Shown piece after piece: positions 12,341 through 14,366 of a stretch of DNA of 14,366 bases. The stretch is taken from contig CANGMW010000030.1 of NCBI GenBank assembly GCA_947454695.1, positions 1 through 14,366 on the forward strand. Direction: 5' to 3'. Every line of letters starts with the position of its first letter. Within the stretch, counting starts at the first letter, position 1. The notes under the pieces are model-generated. The model saw only the letters and a list, made by a program, of their open reading frames with translations, searched no databases and had not been told where the DNA came from. This stretch comes from Comamonadaceae bacterium (GTDB lineage Bacteria; Pseudomonadota; Gammaproteobacteria; Burkholderiales; Burkholderiaceae_C). Position numbers and translations under genes: made by a program.

Positions 12341-14366
12341 TTAACGGTCTGCCGAAGGCGAGATGCCCCACAATTTACGCAGCCATTGCGTCAAATCATC
12401 CATATAGCAGTACACGACCGGCACGACGACCAGGGTCAGCACAGACGAGGTGATCACGCCCCCGATCACGGCTTGCCCCATGGGGGCGCGTTGTTCAGAG
12501 CCCTCGCTCAGGGCAAAGGCCAAGGGCACCATGCCAAAAATCATGGCCAAGGTGGTCATCAAGATCGGACGCAAACGCACTTTGGCCGCCAGTAACAGGG
12601 CTTCGGCCCGGGGCAAACCGGGAACCGGCTGGCCATGTTCGTCCAAGCCGCCTTCGCGGGCGCGGATGGCAAAGTCCACCAGCAAAATGGCGTTCTTGGT
12701 GACCAGGCCCATCAGCATCACCACGCCGATGACGGAAAACAGGGACAGGGCCGAGCCAAACATCAGCAGGGCCAGCACCACGCCGATGAGCGTCAGGGGC
12801 AGGGAGGTCATCAGCGCCAGCGGCTGGAAGAAGCTCTTGAACTGGCTGGCCAGAATCATGTAGATGAAGATGATGGCCATGAGCAGCGCTGAGAGCGCAT
12901 AGGCAAACGACTCGGTCATGTTTTTGGTGGAGCCGCTGAATTGGTAGCCATAGCCCGGCGGGAACGCCATCTTCTCCAAAATCTTGCGCAAGTCACCTGA
13001 GACTTCCCCGGCGGAGCGGTTGTAGACGTTGGCGTTGATGGCCACTTCACGGGTGAGGTCGCGCCGGTTGATTTGGTTGGGGCCGGTGCCCTGGGTCACC
13101 GTGGCCACCTGGTTGAGCCGCACAATGCGCGAGCTGCCGTCGGCGTTGTTGCTCAGCGTGAAGGGGATGCGTTCCAGGTCTTGGGCGGCATCGCGTGTTT
13201 CGGGTGCCAGACGCACATTGACGTCATAAGTTTGGTCATCAGGGGCACGCCAGTTGCCCACGGTCTCACCCGCCACCAGAATGCGCAGAGAGGCCGCCAT
13301 CTGGGCCACGTTGGTGCCCAAATCCGAAGCGGCGTCGCGCTTGATTTGAATGTTCAAGGTGGGCTTGTCCGCCTTCACGCTGGAGTCCAAGTCGACCAGA
13401 CCGGGCACAGCGCGGGCCTGGTCCATCACGAGTTGGCTCAAGCGCTCGAGCTCTTTGAGGTCCGGGCCTTGCAGAGAAAACTCCACCTGTTTGTTCCCGC
13501 CCACCGCGTCAAGCAAGCCCACATGCGTCACCGTCATGCCCGGCACCTGCTGCAAGCGTTGGCGCAACAAGGCAGACATGGTGTCCACACTGCGTGCACG
13601 GTCCTTGCGATCGACCAGGCGCACATAGACGCTGGCGTACGTTTTGCCTTGCGCGTTGCCAGTGTTGATGGTGGAGACGGTGTACTTCACCTCGGGGAAT
13701 TCATGCAGGATGGCTTCGACTTGGCGCGCTTTGGCCTCGGTCACTTCCAGCGACGAACCCATCGGTGTGTAAAAGTTGATGGAGGTTTCAGAGAAATCCG
13801 CCTTGGGAACGAATTCGGTGCCCAGCAGCGGCACCATGAAAATACTCAGCACAAAAATGGCAAAGGCCAGCAACAGTGTTTTGAGTTTGTGCACCAGCGA
13901 CCAGGCCAACAGGCGCTGGTACTGCTCAGACAGCGCGTTGGTGGCGGTGTCAAACCAGCCCGTCACGCGGCCAATCGTTTTGTCGTAGAAATTCACCGGC
14001 GCGCCGCGCTTTGCGTGCGTTTCAATGCTGGGGTCGTGCCAGATGCTGGAGAGCATGGGGTCCAGTGTGAAGCTCACAAACATCGAGATCAACACTGCCG
14101 CCACGATGGTCACGCCAAATTCGTGAAAGAACTTGCCGATGATGCCGCCCATGAAGCCGATGGGCAAAAACACCGCGACGATGGAGAAGGTGGTCGCCAG
14201 CACCGCCAGACCAATTTCCTGCGTGCCGTCCATGGCCGCGTCATAGGGTTTTTTGCCCATTTGTACATGGCGCACGATGTTTTCCCGCACCACGATGGCG
14301 TCGTCAATCAGCAAGCCCACGCACAAACTCAAGGCCATGAGCGTGATCATGTTGATGGTGAACCCA
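12341..14366 (-). CDS. RND efflux transporter permease, 5' end beyond the window
   Basis: At least 674 residues of a proton-driven inner-membrane efflux pump of the HAE/AcrB type. The frame stays open to the right edge, upstream of the first Met at 14350, and the visible part begins in transmembrane helix 4, so roughly the first 380-390 residues are missing. Helix 4 carries the proton-relay Asp pair (GLLIDDAIVVREN). Helix 10 carries the partner Lys in GLVTKNAILLVDF. Other family features are the second periplasmic loop starting after VPLLGTEFVPKADFSE, the porter domain with VKYTVSTINTGNAQG, and the final helices MTTLAMIFGMVPLAFALSEG and VITSSVLTLVVVPVVYCYMD. The C-terminus is complete. A periplasmic adaptor would be expected upstream, outside the window, and the nearby TolC-family protein could complete the pump. 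The drug or metal specificity is not readable, although the sequence looks like the hydrophobe-exporting group, not the CzcA group. Confidence 0.93.
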   Translation of the reverse strand, partial: GFTINMITLMALSLCVGLLIDDAIVVRENIVRHVQMGKKPYDAAMDGTQEIGLAVLATTFSIVAVFLPIGFMGGIIGKFFHEFGVTIVAAVLISMFVSFTLDPMLSSIWHDPSIETHAKRGAPVNFYDKTIGRVTGWFDTATNALSEQYQRLLAWSLVHKLKTLLLAFAIFVLSIFMVPLLGTEFVPKADFSETSINFYTPMGSSLEVTEAKARQVEAILHEFPEVKYTVSTINTGNAQGKTYASVYVRLVDRKDRARSVDTMSALLRQRLQQVPGMTVTHVGLLDAVGGNKQVEFSLQGPDLKELERLSQLVMDQARAVPGLVDLDSSVKADKPTLNIQIKRDAASDLGTNVAQMAASLRILVAGETVGNWRAPDDQTYDVNVRLAPETRDAAQDLERIPFTLSNNADGSSRIVRLNQVATVTQGTGPNQINRRDLTREVAINANVYNRSAGEVSGDLRKILEKMAFPPGYGYQFSGSTKNMTESFAYALSALLMAIIFIYMILASQFKSFFQPLALMTSLPLTLIGVVLALLMFGSALSLFSVIGVVMLMGLVTKNAILLVDFAIRAREGGLDEHGQPVPGLPRAEALLLAAKVRLRPILMTTLAMIFGMVPLAFALSEGSEQRAPMGQAVIGGVITSSVLTLVVVPVVYCYMDDLTQWLRKLWGISPSADR

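Noticed and set aside
12341..14350. ATG at 14350 as the start of the RND permease
   Set aside because: The frame stays open to the window edge and this Met lies inside transmembrane helix 4 of the family; the gene simply continues beyond the window.

Overview
The window looks like chromosomal DNA of a betaproteobacterium. It is most likely Burkholderiales and plausibly Comamonadaceae (Rhodoferax/Polaromonas-like); this is inferred from the protein sequences and from the gene order pcm-like / rhodanese / tolC convergent with waaA. GC content is moderately high. I see no insertion sequences, tRNA or rRNA genes, CRISPR arrays or phage genes. Coding is dense and no gap exceeds 300 bases.

Left region (1-5323, all minus strand): a compact electron-transfer operon. 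In transcription order it holds a five-helix membrane protein with two HX13H pairs (candidate di-heme cytochrome b), a lysine-rich exported cytochrome with 24 CXXCH motifs, a Ser/Thr/Asn-rich exported cytochrome with 22 CXXCH motifs plus one CX4CH, and the start of another exported protein that runs off the left edge. Junctions are 11-base overlap, 4-base gap and ATGA overlap, so the genes are probably co-transcribed and partly translationally coupled. The two cytochromes together offer 47 predicted haem c sites. The simplest model is quinol oxidation at the inner membrane feeding a periplasmic and then a more distal haem wire, as in extracellular electron transfer. No outer-membrane porin is visible; it would have to lie left of base 1 or elsewhere. 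This is the most unusual part of the window.

Middle region (5507-9896): a minus-strand O6-methylguanine-DNA methyltransferase (ogt) diverges from a plus-strand cell-envelope sugar group: phosphomannomutase/phosphoglucomutase, heptosyltransferase I (waaC) and Kdo transferase (waaA). The last two overlap by ATGA. These genes serve sugar-phosphate supply and LPS inner-core assembly.

Right region (9864-14366, minus strand): in transcription order, an RND efflux permease whose N-terminal third lies beyond the right edge, a Pcm-like SAM methyltransferase that lacks the canonical isoaspartate-binding motif, a single-domain rhodanese, and a TolC-family outer membrane protein. tolC and waaA converge and their coding ends overlap by 33 bases around a perfect 8-bp hairpin.

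Several starts were moved inward from the longest open frame using ribosome binding sites, signal peptides and gene junctions; these choices are explained per gene.
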